A stretch of DNA of 64,000 bases from Alphaproteobacteria bacterium (GTDB lineage Bacteria > Pseudomonadota > Alphaproteobacteria > JANSWW01): NCBI GenBank assembly GCA_024743275.1, contig JANSWW010000014.1, positions 20,740 to 84,739 on the forward strand, given 5' to 3'. Shown here one piece after another: positions 63,821 through 64,000 of the stretch. Made by a program: the position numbers and the translations under genes. The notes below the pieces were generated by a model. The model was not told the origin of the DNA. It worked only from the letters and a program-made list of their open reading frames with translations, and searched no databases. Position 1 is the first letter of the stretch. Every line of letters starts with the position of its first letter.

Positions 63821-63849
63821 CGTTTTCGCTCCCCGACGATCGCCTCTAT

Positions 63850-64000
63850 GGGTCCTGACCCTAGGTCACGTTCTCATAAAGGGGATTCCCGTTGAGGCGG
63901 TATTGTGATTCAAACTCTGAAAGGAGTTTGAGATGGCGCGCTTTGACCTCAGTGATTTTGAATGGACCGTAATCCAGCCTCTTTTGCCGACCAAGGTTCG
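63850..64000 (+). mobile_element. Left end of an insertion sequence, IS5-like (partial)
   Basis: GGGTCCTGACCCTAGG at 63850 has the look of an IS terminal inverted repeat, and a transposase gene starts 83 bases further on. The element runs off the window, so the right end and target duplication cannot be seen. It inserted 29 bases after the HD-GYP stop. Confidence 0.65.
63933..64000 (+). CDS. IS5-family transposase, N-terminal fragment
   Basis: The visible 22 codons read MARFDLSDFEWTVIQPLLPT, the usual beginning of IS5-group (IS427/IS1031-like) DDE transposases. AAAGGAGTTTGAG is a strong ribosome site. The rest lies beyond the window, so completeness cannot be judged. Confidence 0.8.
   Translation, partial: MARFDLSDFEWTVIQPLLPTKV

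Overview
The window is high-GC DNA from one chromosome-like replicon with tightly packed operons. Gene content (AcnB-type aconitase, UrtABCDE, urease with UreDEFG, TRAP-free ABC importers, GntR/FCD regulators, HisKA_2-type kinases, MttB-family methyltransferase, poly-hydroxybutyrate-type bdhA/patatin pair) suggests an alphaproteobacterium, most likely a Rhodospirillales-like environmental (possibly marine) species. No rRNA, tRNA, CRISPR or prophage was recognised. An insertion sequence begins in the last 150 bases.

Layout. 1-1656: a DUF411 metal-binding protein and a YeeE/YedE transporter pair. 1833-4598: acnB on the minus strand. 5120-21205 is the centre of interest: a nitrogen-scavenging island made of urtABCDE (urea importer), ureDABCEFG (nickel urease and its maturation set, with a small unrecognised membrane protein between ureA and ureB), then an NrtA/TauA-type ABC importer of the urea-carboxylase/guanidine-associated family, a ureohydrolase with the signature of the Ni-dependent guanidine hydrolase GdmH, and a protein whose first 50 residues hold 25 histidines. 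Both transporter blocks are preceded by good sigma-54 (-24/-12) promoter matches. Read together, guanidine would be imported, split to urea plus ammonia, and the urea finished off by the adjacent urease; imported urea enters at the same point. The His-rich protein is a candidate nickel chaperone standing where HypA/HypB-type helpers sit in cyanobacteria.

21255-28841: small genes (GNAT, SnoaL-like, DUF465 with a perfect FNR/FixK-type box upstream), a polar amino-acid ABC importer, selO and a stand-alone BLUF photoreceptor. 28942-33028 (minus): a secreted triple-repeat protein and the phosphonate-type importer phnD-phnC-phnE-phnE; 33161-35500 (plus): HAD-IIA phosphatase-like protein and an amidohydrolase. 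35523-40177 (minus): ABM-domain protein, membrane class III cyclase, a small unknown protein, and a response regulator/HisKA_2 sensor-kinase pair.

40271-47377 (minus): a catabolic cluster of FAD amine oxidase, pyrrolysine-free MttB-family methyltransferase, aldehyde dehydrogenase, DapA-family lyase, GntR and AraC regulators, probably for a quaternary or methylated amine. 47621-52120 (plus): 3-hydroxybutyrate dehydrogenase, patatin, cupin, MFS exporter and a DUF1194 protein. 52151-58241 (minus): FAD oxidoreductase, double GNAT, GntR, HAD type II, Nudix, PhzF-like and homocysteine methyltransferase-like proteins. 58639-63820 (plus): a CheB-CheR-PAS-kinase fusion, a response regulator paralogous to the one at 37858-38265, and a GAF/HD-GYP phosphodiesterase, preceded by an unusually AT-rich leader. 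Calls rest on reading motifs and domain order; no database search was run.
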